From Tannockella sp964369175 (GTDB lineage Bacteria; Bacillota_I; Bacilli_A; Erysipelotrichales; Coprobacillaceae), in assembly GCA_964369175.1 (NCBI GenBank), contig CAYJEM010000011.1, positions 1 to 39,705 on the forward strand: 39,705 bases of DNA, in the 5' to 3' direction. Shown piece after piece: positions 18,496 through 27,296 of this stretch; within the stretch, counting starts at the first letter, position 1; each line of letters starts with the position of its first letter. The position numbers and the translations under genes were made by a program. The notes beneath the pieces are model-generated. The model was not told where the DNA came from. It searched no databases and saw nothing but the letters and a program-made list of their open reading frames with translations.

Positions 18496-20142
18496 ATGGC
18501 ATATGATGGAATTATGATGCATCAAACAATTAAAGCTTTAGACATTCAATTAAAGACTGGTAGAATTAATAAGATATATCAAATATCAAAATACGAATTA
18601 TTATTCGTTGTCCGTGCCCATCGTAAAAATATTAAATTTTTACTATCTTGTCATCCAATGTATGCAAGAATGCAACTTACTGACTTACAATACCCAAACC
18701 CTGAACAACCAAACACCTTGACTATGTTATTTAGAAAACATTTAGAGGGTGGTTATATTAAGGAAATTGAACAAGTTGAATTAGATCGTATTTGTAAAAT
18801 TACCTTAGCATGCTATAACGAACTTGGGGATCTTGTAGAATACTATTTATATATAGAAGTTATGGGAAAACATTCCAATATTATTCTATGTAATCAAGAT
18901 TTAAAAATCATTGATTGCTTAAAAAGAATTAGCCCAAGCATGAATACAACACGTTTTTTACAGCCTGGAGCAACATATCACTTACCACCAATGGATGAAC
19001 ATAAGAAAAACCCCTTTAAAGAACAATATATTGCAGCACCATCGCTAACGAAAGTATATCAAGGAATGGCTCCAATATTATCACGTGAAATCATCTATCG
19101 CGTTGATTTAGGACATTCTTTTGATACAATTATGCAAGAAATTGAAACTAGTCAAACGATATATGTAACTACCGTTGAAGAAAAAGAATTCTTTCATGTA
19201 ATTGAATTAACTCATTTGCATGGAAATTGTAAAACATATCCCTTATTTGAAGGTTTAGATAAACATTATGATGTTATTGACCAAAAAGATCGCATTAAAC
19301 AACAAACTTCAAATTTACTTCGATATCTACAACAAGAGTATCAAAAAAACACATTAAAATTGGAAAAATTAGAACAGACATTACACTCTTCTAAGAATGC
19401 TTCAATGTACCGTATTGCTGGTGATTTGCTTTTTTCAAATCTTCACCTTTTAAAAAAAGGAATGGCATCTATCGATGTCGATAATTACTATGATGGTACT
19501 ATTGAAACTATTACTTTAGATGTAAAGTTAGACGGTAAACAAAATGCAAAAAGATATTACCATAAATATCAAAAAGCAAAAAATTCAATCAATATTCTGC
19601 AAGTTCAAATTGAACTAACAAAGAAAGAAATCGAGTATTTCGATGGACTATTAGCACTATTACAAAATGCATCATACTATGATGCATTAGAAATCAAAGA
19701 AGAACTAGAACAATTAGGGTACTTAAAAAAACGTAAAAAATATCAAAAAACAAACAAAAAAATCAAACCACGATATACTACCTATACCACAAAAGATAAT
19801 ATTGAAATTTTAGTTGGTAAAAACAATCTACAAAATGAATATGTTACATTTAAGCAAGCCTCTAGGTTTGACACTTGGTTCCACGCTAAAGATATGCCAG
19901 GAAGCCACGTTATTGTTAAATGTGACGTTCTTGATGAATATACTATTCGTCTTGCAAGTAAGATGGCTGCTTACTTTTCTAAAGGAAAGGAAAGTAGTAG
20001 TGTACCTGTAAACTATACATTAATTAAAAACATTAAAAAATTAAGTGGTGGTAAACCTGGACAAGTTATATTAGACCAATACAAGACAATATATATTGAT
20101 CCAGATAATGATTTTTTTGAAGAAATAGAACTAAAAAAATAG
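18496..20142 (+). CDS. rqcH: Rqc2 homologue RqcH (ribosome quality control)
   Basis: Binds stalled 50S subunits carrying peptidyl-tRNA and directs alanine tailing that marks the peptide for degradation. The 548-aa protein has the NFACT-N domain, with the conserved aspartate-arginine pair D97-R98 (ELDRI). It then has a coiled-coil/HhH middle (about 270-430, lysine- and glutamate-rich), and the NFACT-R domain with FDTWFHAKDMPGSHVIVK and VNYTLIKNIKKLSGGKPGQV. It was formerly annotated as a fibronectin-binding protein. A strong AGGAGG precedes the ATG. It is cotranscribed with the GH25 gene and ends in a bidirectional hairpin. Confidence 0.95.
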   Translation: MAYDGIMMHQTIKALDIQLKTGRINKIYQISKYELLFVVRAHRKNIKFLLSCHPMYARMQLTDLQYPNPEQPNTLTMLFRKHLEGGYIKEIEQVELDRICKITLACYNELGDLVEYYLYIEVMGKHSNIILCNQDLKIIDCLKRISPSMNTTRFLQPGATYHLPPMDEHKKNPFKEQYIAAPSLTKVYQGMAPILSREIIYRVDLGHSFDTIMQEIETSQTIYVTTVEEKEFFHVIELTHLHGNCKTYPLFEGLDKHYDVIDQKDRIKQQTSNLLRYLQQEYQKNTLKLEKLEQTLHSSKNASMYRIAGDLLFSNLHLLKKGMASIDVDNYYDGTIETITLDVKLDGKQNAKRYYHKYQKAKNSINILQVQIELTKKEIEYFDGLLALLQNASYYDALEIKEELEQLGYLKKRKKYQKTNKKIKPRYTTYTTKDNIEILVGKNNLQNEYVTFKQASRFDTWFHAKDMPGSHVIVKCDVLDEYTIRLASKMAAYFSKGKESSSVPVNYTLIKNIKKLSGGKPGQVILDQYKTIYIDPDNDFFEEIELKK

Positions 20143-20164
20143 ATATGCACACCATATCTATTTT
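20136..20164. terminator. Bidirectional terminator between rqcH and the coat-like gene
   Basis: AAAATAGATATG, five bases, CATATCTATTTT is a 12-bp stem with A/T runs on both sides. It serves the two convergent genes that flank it. Confidence 0.75.
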
Positions 20165-20187
20165 CTAATATTTTGTTGTTGATTTCG

Positions 20188-20424
20188 TTACTCATCCATG
20201 TTTCCACATGGATCTTCAACAACAAGTGTTTGTTCATATTGAGGATAATATTTTGGATAATAAACAAGGTTTTCAATATGACGACACTCAATTGGGCATA
20301 TTACCGGTTGTTCAACATAACGGTTGCTACGAGTTATGCAGACTTTCTTTTCAGCCACAATCGGTTTTACTCCATTGCTAGGCATACCGTTATTAAAAGG
20401 ACAACAGTTTCTTCGATTTATCAT
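20188..20424 (-). CDS. Small cysteine-rich, CotD-like spore coat protein
   Basis: A 78-aa protein with cysteines in pairs and a tyrosine/proline-rich stretch (NRRNCCPFNNG, QPVICPIECRHIEN, YYPKYYPQYEQTLV, DPCGNMDE). There is no membrane segment. The layout, with short Pro-Val-Cys-Pro, a polar strand, then a Tyr-Pro-rich run, resembles the CotD family of inner spore-coat proteins. I recognise it by pattern only. A very strong ribosome site (AAGGAGG) precedes it. Its upstream region carries CATACAAT, like the -10 of mother-cell sporulation promoters, and no good housekeeping promoter. If correct, it shows that the organism sporulates. Confidence 0.6.
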   Translation of the reverse strand: MINRRNCCPFNNGMPSNGVKPIVAEKKVCITRSNRYVEQPVICPIECRHIENLVYYPKYYPQYEQTLVVEDPCGNMDE

Positions 20425-20501
20425 TTTTCTTACCTCCTTATGACATTGTATGTATCCATTTTAATAATGACCGAGACAAACACATATAAAGGAGAAAAAA
20501 T

Positions 20502-21245
20502 ATGAAAACAATACCTTGGAATATATTTGAAGATGAAATAGAAGCTTATACAATTACCAAAGAGTGTGGTGATATGTCTTTTAATAATCCAGATTATCAA
20601 CACATTTTAACAAATCGTAAAAATCTAGCAAATTATCTAGACACTACTCTAGAAAGAATGGTTGCACCAAAGCAAATCCATTCAACAACACTAAAAGAGG
20701 TTTGTTTGCAAGATGGAGGTAAGGGTATGATCCAGAAATCAGATGCCATTGTTGATTGTGATGCACTATATACAAAAGATAAAGATTTGTACCTATTGTC
20801 ATTTCATGCTGATTGTACTCCTATTTTACTTTATGCCCGTGATATGGGAATTGTTTGTGCAATTCATTCTGGATGGGTTGGTACAGTTAATCAAATTGTC
20901 GATAAGGTTGTTGGTTATTTAATCCAATTTGAAGGCTGTAACCCAGAAAATATGTTTGCCTATATTGGTCCCTCTATTAGTTATGATAATTTTGAAGTTC
21001 AAGTTGATGTTATCAACAAAGTAAAAGCGATGAATTTTGACACTTTTAAGTTTTACAAGCAAGTTGATGATATTCATTATCGTGTCGATAATAAAGGATT
21101 AAATAAACAACAGCTACTAAATAATGGTATTAAAGAAGAAAATATTACGGTTAGCCCATACTGTACAATAGAAGATAATGATCTATTTTATAGTCATCGC
21201 ATGAAAGAGTCAGGACGTTCAGCTACAATCATTAAACGTAAATAG
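20502..21245 (+). CDS. pgeF: Laccase-domain purine nucleoside phosphorylase, PgeF/YfiH family
   Basis: A 247-aa member of the DUF152/YfiH family, which binds zinc (or copper) and cleaves adenosine, inosine and related nucleosides; in some bacteria it also edits wrong residues in peptidoglycan precursors. The three metal ligands are visible: His in KQIHS, Cys in SFHADCTP and His in AIHSGWVGT. YIGPSISYDNFEV and the C-terminal YSHRMKESGRSATII are also family marks. It stands divergent from the coat-like gene, with GGAGAAAAAAT before its ATG, and ends in a strong bidirectional terminator. Confidence 0.92.
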   Translation: MKTIPWNIFEDEIEAYTITKECGDMSFNNPDYQHILTNRKNLANYLDTTLERMVAPKQIHSTTLKEVCLQDGGKGMIQKSDAIVDCDALYTKDKDLYLLSFHADCTPILLYARDMGIVCAIHSGWVGTVNQIVDKVVGYLIQFEGCNPENMFAYIGPSISYDNFEVQVDVINKVKAMNFDTFKFYKQVDDIHYRVDNKGLNKQQLLNNGIKEENITVSPYCTIEDNDLFYSHRMKESGRSATIIKRK

Positions 21246-21246
21246 G

Positions 21247-21275
21247 AAAAAGGTACTACTAAGTACCTTTTTTTT
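21247..21275. terminator. Bidirectional terminator between pgeF and nnr
   Basis: AAAAAGGTACT, ACTA, AGTACCTTTTTTTT. It overlaps the stop codon of the convergent nnr gene and has T-runs on both strands. Confidence 0.85.
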
Positions 21276-22722
21276 GCATCTTATACATTATTTCTGGTAT
21301 TTGTTCTATTAATCTTGAGGGCATAACCGTGTAATTCTTTTGAGCAACAACATCACCACATTTGCCATGTAAATAAGTAGCAACTTTGAGCGCCCTCATA
21401 ATGTCATCTGTTTGTGCTACAAAGCAAGAAATCATCCCTGCAAGTACATCCCCCATTCCCGGAACCGCCATTGATTTATTACCACTACAATTATAAAATG
21501 ATTGCACTCCATCAGTTAATAACGTGTTAGGCCCTTTTAAAACAACATAAACACCATGCTCGCGTGCAAACATAATAGCTTGATCAATTATACTTCCATC
21601 ATAGCTTGGCTCTAAGAAACGCTTAAATTCTCCATGATGTGGTGTCAATATAATTGGAGCAATATATTCCTTTAGTAATTTTTTATGTTTACTAACAATC
21701 GTTAAAGCATCGCCATCAATAATTAATGGTAATTTACACTCTCTTAGTGTTTGCATTACATACTCTTCACTAGCTAGACCCAAGCCAAGCCCAGAGCCAA
21801 TAACAACTGCTTGATATTGGTAAAATAATTTACTGTCTATTTGATTTTCTCTCTCTAACAAAGTGCATTCTGGAACACTGTTAACAACTGCTTCAAGAAC
21901 ACATGGATGACTGTATACACATACACCACCACTACCACTATGTAAGGCTGCTCTTGCACATAAAACAGCAGCCCCACGATACTGCTTACTTCCTGTTATA
22001 TGCAATACTCGACCATACATTCCTTTATAACCATCATATTTCCTTGGTTCAATATAAGGCTCTATTTCAACAGGTCTAAGCAATTTTGTAAGCATTGATT
22101 TAGATTGTTGACAATCATCAATCTTTTCAATAATTACTTTACCCGTTATTGCTTTTGTATTTGGATGCATAAACACCCTTTTTAACGCAACAAATGTTAT
22201 TGTTTTTTTTGCGATAATCATCATTGAACCATGATTATAATAATCACAACACATACCACTAGGAATATCAATTGATATACAATTCTTTGCATAATCGTTA
22301 ATCAATGAAATTAGTTCATAGTCTTTCTTAGCTAATGGTAAATGAAAACTAAAGCCATATATGGCATCTATTACTTGTTGGTATCTCCGCAAGTCAAAAA
22401 TAAACTTTTGAGTATTGTCAATATCGAATATTTTACCACCACCTTCAAGGTATAGTCCTTTATAGTAGTTTAACGCTTCATTTTGTGATGTTTTTACAAG
22501 ATAGACTATTACATCTGTTCCACAACTTAAAAGCCTACAAGCTAATGCTAAGCCATCTGCACCGTTATTTCCAGGTCCACATATAATTAGCGTACTCTTT
22601 TGCTTGCTTATATTTTTCAATATAGCGGCACTTGCCATATCGACTAGTTCAATTATCGTACTTCCACACCCCAAAAGCATTTGATCATATTTTTTCATTT
22701 GCATCGATGTTGCAACATACAT
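21259..22722 (-). CDS. nnr: Bifunctional NAD(P)H-hydrate repair enzyme (epimerase + dehydratase)
   Basis: Repairs damaged NADH and NADPH. The N-terminal half (YjeF_N epimerase, about 1-210) has ICGPGNNGADGLALA. The C-terminal half (ADP/ATP-dependent dehydratase, about 225-487) has LHITGSKQYRGAAVLCARAAL, LIIDGDALTI, LTPHHGEFKRFL, VLKGPNTLL and the nucleotide-site NKSMAVPGMGDVLAG. A two-domain fusion of this order is common in bacteria. I placed the start at the ATG at 22722 (MYVATSMQMKKYD), eight bases after AGGTGG; an upstream GTG at 22734 falls in that ribosome site. The gene stands alone on its strand, with terminators at both ends. Confidence 0.95.
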   Translation of the reverse strand: MYVATSMQMKKYDQMLLGCGSTIIELVDMASAAILKNISKQKSTLIICGPGNNGADGLALACRLLSCGTDVIVYLVKTSQNEALNYYKGLYLEGGGKIFDIDNTQKFIFDLRRYQQVIDAIYGFSFHLPLAKKDYELISLINDYAKNCISIDIPSGMCCDYYNHGSMMIIAKKTITFVALKRVFMHPNTKAITGKVIIEKIDDCQQSKSMLTKLLRPVEIEPYIEPRKYDGYKGMYGRVLHITGSKQYRGAAVLCARAALHSGSGGVCVYSHPCVLEAVVNSVPECTLLERENQIDSKLFYQYQAVVIGSGLGLGLASEEYVMQTLRECKLPLIIDGDALTIVSKHKKLLKEYIAPIILTPHHGEFKRFLEPSYDGSIIDQAIMFAREHGVYVVLKGPNTLLTDGVQSFYNCSGNKSMAVPGMGDVLAGMISCFVAQTDDIMRALKVATYLHGKCGDVVAQKNYTVMPSRLIEQIPEIMYKMQKKGT

Positions 22723-22762
22723 ATTTATCACCACCTATATATCTTTAGTATATCAAATAACA

Positions 22763-22791
22763 TAAAAAAAAAGCTAGAATAATCTAGCTTT
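22763..22791 (-). terminator. Terminator of the Ig/NlpC-like gene
   Basis: On the minus strand AAAGCTAGA, TTAT, TCTAGCTTT is followed by a seven-base T-run, about ten bases after the stop at 22801. Confidence 0.8.
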
Positions 22792-22800
22792 AAATACATA

Positions 22801-24216
22801 TTAGTATGGTCTTACAAAAGTTGGTGTTCCAGCAATCCCTACTGAAGAAATTACTGTTTGGTTACCTAAGTATCCACCATGAACAGCTTGACCGTTTCCA
22901 ATATAAATTGCAACATGTCCTGAATATATAATAATATCCCCTGGCTGTGCTTGTGAAGACGGTACTACTGTACCATATCTATAGAATCCACTTGGACCAA
23001 TATTTCCTGTGTAAATACCTTGAGATGCTAATGCATCTTCTACCATCTTAGTACAATCTTGGTATTCTCCAAGTTGTGCTAAAGCGGCTGCAACAAGTGA
23101 ACCACCAGTTGCTGAACTACCATATGTTGGTTCTTCTTCTTTTACAACTACTTTTAAAGTTTCGCTACCTGTGTTTCCTGAAGAATCAGTTACACTATAA
23201 ACTACTTCTTTTGTTCCAGATGTAGATGTTGATACGCTACCATATGTTACATTTGCTTTAACATCACCATCTTTGTTATCTGTTGCAGAATATAAGTTAC
23301 CTGCTAAATCTACTGAATCACCAATGTTTACTTCAATTGTACCTTTTCTAATAGTTACAACTGGTGCTTCTGTATCTTTGATTGTTACATTAACTGTATG
23401 TACTGCTTCATTTCCAGAACTGTCGACTGCTTTAATTGTAATTTCTTGATTTGTATCTAATAATGTTGTATCGACATTTCCTTCAATTGTTGTTGTTACT
23501 TCTTCATCATAGTTATCAGTTACTGTAGCAACTTTGCTAAGTTCAAACGTTTCTCCATAATTGATAACTGGGTTTTCACCATTTGTTAATGTGATTTCAG
23601 GAGCTGTAAAATCAGCTACTGCAAAATCATATGTTTGTTCTGTTTTATTTCCAGAACTATCTGATACCGTCAATGTAATTGATTGTACCGAAATCGCATC
23701 AGTAGTTAATGCTTTGTCTGCCTCAATGAATGGTGTAACATCACCATCAACATCATCAATTGCAGTTACGTAACTTGTAATATCGCTACTTCCTTTAACT
23801 GGTACTTGGATAACATAACCTTCGCTTGCACCTTGTACGTTAATTTGTGGACCTTTAGCATCAATTACATCTACATAAATTGTTTTTACTGCCTCATTAT
23901 AAAATTCATCAGTTGCTACTACCTCAACTGCATATGATCCTAATTGATCATTTTGAATTGCGCTCATATCGACTTCTACTGCGATATTTTCACGACTTGA
24001 TTGATTGTCTGTAACATCAACCGCATCTGGATTAAATTCCTCTCCATAAGGTAATGAAATTCGTTCAGAGTTAATTACTGGTGCTTCTCCGTCAATTGCA
24101 GCGTAACCAACAAGCATAAACGTAAATACACATAATAATGGTATGAACATTGCCTTTCTCCCTGCAATGTGTTCATTAAAGATTTTCGAGACCTTACTCT
24201 TTAAACACTTCTCCAT
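22801..24216 (-). CDS. Secreted Ig-repeat protein with NlpC/P60-like C-terminal domain
   Basis: A 471-aa exported protein. After a basic start and one hydrophobic segment (about 22-41) come four Ig-like repeats of about 75-85 residues. Each has the DUF5011-type pattern (acidic TDN/DDVDGDV loop, then VTDSSGN and a closing VxVxD strand). The last 90 residues form an NlpC/P60-like papain-fold unit: a cysteine in QDCTKMVEDAL (C388), PGDIIIYSGHVAIYIG (H434) and AVHGG (H446). NlpC/P60 enzymes usually cut peptidoglycan stem peptides. Here the usual DCSGL is DCTKM, so the substrate may differ. I chose the ATG at 24216 with AAGGAGG six bases upstream. A TTGGAA-N17-TATAAT promoter precedes it. Confidence 0.85.
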   Translation of the reverse strand: MEKCLKSKVSKIFNEHIAGRKAMFIPLLCVFTFMLVGYAAIDGEAPVINSERISLPYGEEFNPDAVDVTDNQSSRENIAVEVDMSAIQNDQLGSYAVEVVATDEFYNEAVKTIYVDVIDAKGPQINVQGASEGYVIQVPVKGSSDITSYVTAIDDVDGDVTPFIEADKALTTDAISVQSITLTVSDSSGNKTEQTYDFAVADFTAPEITLTNGENPVINYGETFELSKVATVTDNYDEEVTTTIEGNVDTTLLDTNQEITIKAVDSSGNEAVHTVNVTIKDTEAPVVTIRKGTIEVNIGDSVDLAGNLYSATDNKDGDVKANVTYGSVSTSTSGTKEVVYSVTDSSGNTGSETLKVVVKEEEPTYGSSATGGSLVAAALAQLGEYQDCTKMVEDALASQGIYTGNIGPSGFYRYGTVVPSSQAQPGDIIIYSGHVAIYIGNGQAVHGGYLGNQTVISSVGIAGTPTFVRPY

Positions 24217-24243
24217 TTGTTTCCTCCTTTCAAGAAAATACAA

Positions 24244-24551
24244 GTATTATTATACACTTTTTTTTCATTTTTTCCAATGCAACAGCCCTCTTTTTGGGTT
24301 TCAAATCACACGAAACATGCATAGGTACAGCGTTTAGAGAAAAGTTCGTTTTTTTTCTTTTTTTTTATATTTTTTTTCGTTTTTATATAATCCTAAATAG
24401 GTTTAGTGTGATTTTGGATTTTAGCAAGAATAAAAACCCATACTTTTGTTCTTTTTTTTATCTTTTTACACTATTCTACAAATAATATAATTAACTCTTT
24501 TGCTAACAAAATTAACAAACTATGGTAAGATAAAATAAATGGAGGTTAACT
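24244..24551. promoter_or_regulatory. 308-bp divergent intergenic region with promoter and inverted repeat
   Basis: An AT-rich spacer between the divergent Ig/NlpC-like gene and the phosphodiesterase gene. On the minus strand TTGGAA, 17 bases, TATAAT (24250-24278) is the promoter of the Ig/NlpC-like gene. A 14-base element (AAATCACACGAAAC, 24303-24316) recurs inverted with one mismatch at 24401-24414. Long T/A runs lie between the two copies. On the plus strand a TATGG-TAAGAT extended -10 near 24530 may serve the phosphodiesterase. I see no convincing gene, tRNA or known riboswitch. Confidence 0.55.
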
Positions 24552-25079
24552 ATGAAAATACTTATTATTTCTGATTCGCATATTCTTTCAAAAAACAAAA
24601 TAATTGAATTAATAAATCGCATAAATGCTGATGCAATTATTCATTGTGGCGACATCTATCATAGCTACGATGTCCCCCTAGCAAATCACTTCTATAATGT
24701 CAAAGGAAACAACGACTTCGGAGATATACCTAGTGAGCGCACTATTACACTAGATAGTCTTTCCTTCTATATTTGTCATGGACATCGCCATTATGTTGAA
24801 AGTGGTACTAGCTACTTAGAAGAATTTGCTACAAAAAAAAGGATAGATGTCGTCTGTTTTGGACACACACATATTCCCTTTTACAAAAATATTAATAATA
24901 CGATATATATCAACCCTGGTTCACTTAGCTATCCACGCGGAAAAGTACGTTATCCGACATACTTTCTATTTGATACCACAACTTCTTTAGGGGATTTCTA
25001 CAATTATGAAACTGACGAAATTTGTAATCCATTCATAAGCACCAAAAAACAATCTTTATTTTCAAAATTCTTTAAGTAA
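24552..25079 (+). CDS. YfcE/MJ0936-family metallophosphoesterase
   Basis: A 175-aa calcineurin-like phosphoesterase, a family with phosphodiesterase activity on artificial and some natural diesters. The dimetal ligands follow the family order: SDSH (D8, H10), IHCGDIYH, KGNNDFGD, CHGHRHY and FGHTHIPFY. No signal peptide is visible, so it acts in the cytoplasm. The natural substrate of this group is not settled. GGAGG precedes the ATG, and the gene stands alone with a bidirectional terminator after it. In Bacillus the homologue ysnB sits beside the rph/xanthine NTPase genes; those are not here. Confidence 0.88.
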   Translation: MKILIISDSHILSKNKIIELINRINADAIIHCGDIYHSYDVPLANHFYNVKGNNDFGDIPSERTITLDSLSFYICHGHRHYVESGTSYLEEFATKKRIDVVCFGHTHIPFYKNINNTIYINPGSLSYPRGKVRYPTYFLFDTTTSLGDFYNYETDEICNPFISTKKQSLFSKFFK

Positions 25080-25086
25080 CATAAAA

Positions 25087-25128
25087 ACTCATCTATAAGG
25101 ATACTCCTTTATAAATGAGTCTTTTTTT
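25087..25128. terminator. Bidirectional terminator, phosphodiesterase / hypothetical
   Basis: ACTCATCTATAAGGA and TCCTTTATAAATGAGT form a stem of about 15 bp with one bulge, with T-rich tracts after it on both strands. It separates two convergent genes. Confidence 0.75.
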
Positions 25129-25687
25129 ATGCAAATTGTAAATAAATAGTAAATGTATCATTATTTGTTTTATGGTACCCATGACCCAAAACAAATAAAT
25201 GCTTATTGATTTGTTTATCAACATTATCATATGTTGGGATAACAATATTAAAATCTTTAATATTAAGATATTCCGTAGTCGGTTGTCCTGAAGCATAATT
25301 GTGTTCCTCATTTAGAGCACTTTGAGCTTTAACATAGGCAAAGTATCCATTACCAAATGATAGCTCTAGAACACCACTATGTTCAATCCTACCAACCAAA
25401 CTTCCAAACACATTGAAATAATCAAATGATGTTACCTCAAATTCCTTATGCATAACAAACGTTCCTATTTCTGTTTGTGTTATTGTTTCACCATTATCAT
25501 ACTCTAATATAAAACACATGTGACTAATATTATTTCCTACATAATTTAGTTTAACAATATCTCCTTGTTGTTCAAGTGTTGTAATCACCATATCAGGGGT
25601 TGCATCTAGATTAACAAATGTATATATATTAATCATTAAATACACTGTTGTAGGAATAATCAATAGTAACATAAGTAATTTTTTCAT
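25127..25687 (-). CDS. Hypothetical membrane-anchored or secreted protein
   Basis: About 186 aa. The start at 25687 has AAGGGG nine bases upstream. It begins with two lysines and a hydrophobic run (LLMLLLIIPTTVYLMINIY, about 4-23), so it is exported or membrane anchored. The remainder is beta-rich, with alternating strands (VKLNYVGNN, MCFILEYDNGET, VLELSFGNGYFAYVKA) and no cysteine pair or catalytic motif I recognise. It is not a lipoprotein because no lipobox cysteine follows the hydrophobic run. The mature part may be a small beta-sandwich. It lies upstream of the M42 peptidase gene's end but has its own start signals. Function unknown. Confidence 0.7.
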   Translation of the reverse strand: MKKLLMLLLIIPTTVYLMINIYTFVNLDATPDMVITTLEQQGDIVKLNYVGNNISHMCFILEYDNGETITQTEIGTFVMHKEFEVTSFDYFNVFGSLVGRIEHSGVLELSFGNGYFAYVKAQSALNEEHNYASGQPTTEYLNIKDFNIVIPTYDNVDKQINKHLFVLGHGYHKTNNDTFTIYLQFA

Positions 25688-25753
25688 TATTATCATCCCC
25701 TTTCTACATTGTTTATTATAGAACATTTACTTATATTTTTAAAGCCATGTTAC

Positions 25754-26824
25754 TTACTGCTTAGCTTTAATCATTTTTTCAACCAAATCTTTATCTAATT
25801 TTTCCACAAATTTTGTAACCATGTTTACTGTGGCATCATAATCATCTGTATGAATAATAGTATGATGAGAATGCATATATCTTGAAGGGATCGATACAGT
25901 TAAGGCAATTACACCAGCATTCACCTTCGATAATTCTCCTGAGTCAGTCCCACCTGCTGTAAGCATGTCTAATTCATAATTAATATTATTTTCTTTACAA
26001 ATATCTTCTAATTCCTGTAAAAGTCCAGTGTGACCAATTACACTGCCATCCATAACACTTAATACTGCGCCACATCCGCATTTAACATCGCCACTATCTC
26101 CAGGTAAATCTTTAGAGAATGTAACATCAATCGCAATCGATACATCTGGTTGTACCATTTGTCCAGTAGTTTTAGCCCCACGTAACCCTACTTCTTCTTG
26201 TACTGTACCTGCACCATATACTGATGCTTTTATTTGTTTTCCTTTTAGGTTTCTTAGAACATCTACAACAACACATGCACCAATACGATCATCAAATGCT
26301 TTTGACATAATGTATTTTTCATTAGCCATCACTGTAAACTCTGACTTTGGAGTAATTGGGTCACCAACTAAAATCCCTAAATCTTTTGCTTCTTGTTTTG
26401 AGGCTACACCAATATCAATAAAAGCATCTCCTGGTTCTACAACTTGTTTTCTTTGTTCTGGCGTTTTACCATGTGGTGAAGGACTACCAAATACTCCTGT
26501 AATCTCTTTACCAGTTCTTGTTGTAATTGTAACTAAAGATGATGGTAGGTTTTGTCCCATCCATCCACCAATTGGATTTACTTTAATATATCCTTTATCA
26601 TCAATTTCTTTAACAATAAAACCAATTTCATCAATATGTCCTGTAAGCAACACTTTAATATCTTCACTACCTTTTTTTACACCGATAATGCTTCCTAAAG
26701 TATCATATTGAATTTCATCAACACAATCTTCAATATAACCTTTCATCATTCTTGTTGCTTCTTTTTCAAATCCTGATATACCATTTACTAATGTTAAGTC
26801 TTCAATTAATTTTAAATCTGCCAT
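25754..26824 (-). CDS. M42-family metallo-aminopeptidase (YsdC-like)
   Basis: A 356-aa member of the M42 family, cobalt- or zinc-dependent aminopeptidases that form large tetrahedral complexes and degrade peptides. The metal and catalytic residues sit in GHIDEIGF, KAFDDRIGACV, VQEEVGLRGAKT, AIDVTF and the C-terminal RYMHSHHTI. The order rplT then M42 peptidase matches Bacillus, where ysdC lies downstream of rplT (there ysdA and ysdB intervene; here they are missing). A terminator after rplT and a GGAG ribosome site suggest an independent unit. Confidence 0.93.
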   Translation of the reverse strand: MADLKLIEDLTLVNGISGFEKEATRMMKGYIEDCVDEIQYDTLGSIIGVKKGSEDIKVLLTGHIDEIGFIVKEIDDKGYIKVNPIGGWMGQNLPSSLVTITTRTGKEITGVFGSPSPHGKTPEQRKQVVEPGDAFIDIGVASKQEAKDLGILVGDPITPKSEFTVMANEKYIMSKAFDDRIGACVVVDVLRNLKGKQIKASVYGAGTVQEEVGLRGAKTTGQMVQPDVSIAIDVTFSKDLPGDSGDVKCGCGAVLSVMDGSVIGHTGLLQELEDICKENNINYELDMLTAGGTDSGELSKVNAGVIALTVSIPSRYMHSHHTIIHTDDYDATVNMVTKFVEKLDKDLVEKMIKAKQ

Positions 26825-26880
26825 AATCTAACTCCTTTATTTCTTTCTTACAAAATTATAGTATAAAATAACAGAAAAAC

Positions 26881-26908
26881 AAAATAAAAAAAGCTGAAAT
26901 TCAGCTTT
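26881..26908 (-). terminator. Terminator of the infC operon
   Basis: On the minus strand AAAGCTGAA and TTCAGCTTT form a hairpin followed by a T-rich run, starting two bases after the rplT stop. Confidence 0.8.
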
Positions 26909-26910
26909 AA

Positions 26911-27270
26911 TTAGTTTGCTAATGCTTTTTTAGCAGTTTCTACGATAGTAGTGAAACCTTTTGGATCAATGATAGCGATTTCTGATAACATTTTTCTGTT
27001 AATCTCTACACCTGCTAATTTTAATCCGTGCATTAATTTTGAATATGAGATTTCATTCATTCTTGCAGCAGCATTAATACGTGCAATCCATAATTTTCTC
27101 ATATCTCTTTTTACTTGTCTTCTATCTCTATATGCATATGCTAATGAGTGCATAACTTGTTCGTTAGCTGTTTTATATAAAGTATGTTTTGAACCATAGT
27201 ATCCTTTGGCTAATTTTAATATTTTTTTTCTTCTACGTCTTGTAGTAAATCCACCTTTTACTCTTGCCAT
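26911..27270 (-). CDS. rplT: Ribosomal protein L20
   Basis: A 119-aa protein of the large subunit that binds 23S rRNA early in assembly. The very basic start (ARVKGGFTTRRRRKKILKLAKGYYGS) and the QVKRDMRKLWIARINAAAR motif are diagnostic. L20 also represses its own operon by binding the infC leader. It is the last gene of infC-rpmI-rplT, with AGGAGG upstream and a terminator two bases after its stop. Confidence 0.98.
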   Translation of the reverse strand: MARVKGGFTTRRRRKKILKLAKGYYGSKHTLYKTANEQVMHSLAYAYRDRRQVKRDMRKLWIARINAAARMNEISYSKLMHGLKLAGVEINRKMLSEIAIIDPKGFTTIVETAKKALAN

Positions 27271-27296
27271 TCTTTATTCCTCCTATTTACTGTTAA

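Noticed and set aside
24331..24392. Long T-runs as a terminator or CRISPR-like feature
   Set aside because: No stable hairpin precedes the runs and there are no regular repeats with spacers; low-complexity AT-rich spacer.
24244..24551. c-di-AMP (ydaO) or c-di-GMP riboswitch before the NlpC-like gene
   Set aside because: No recognisable conserved core of either class by eye. A covariance search would decide.
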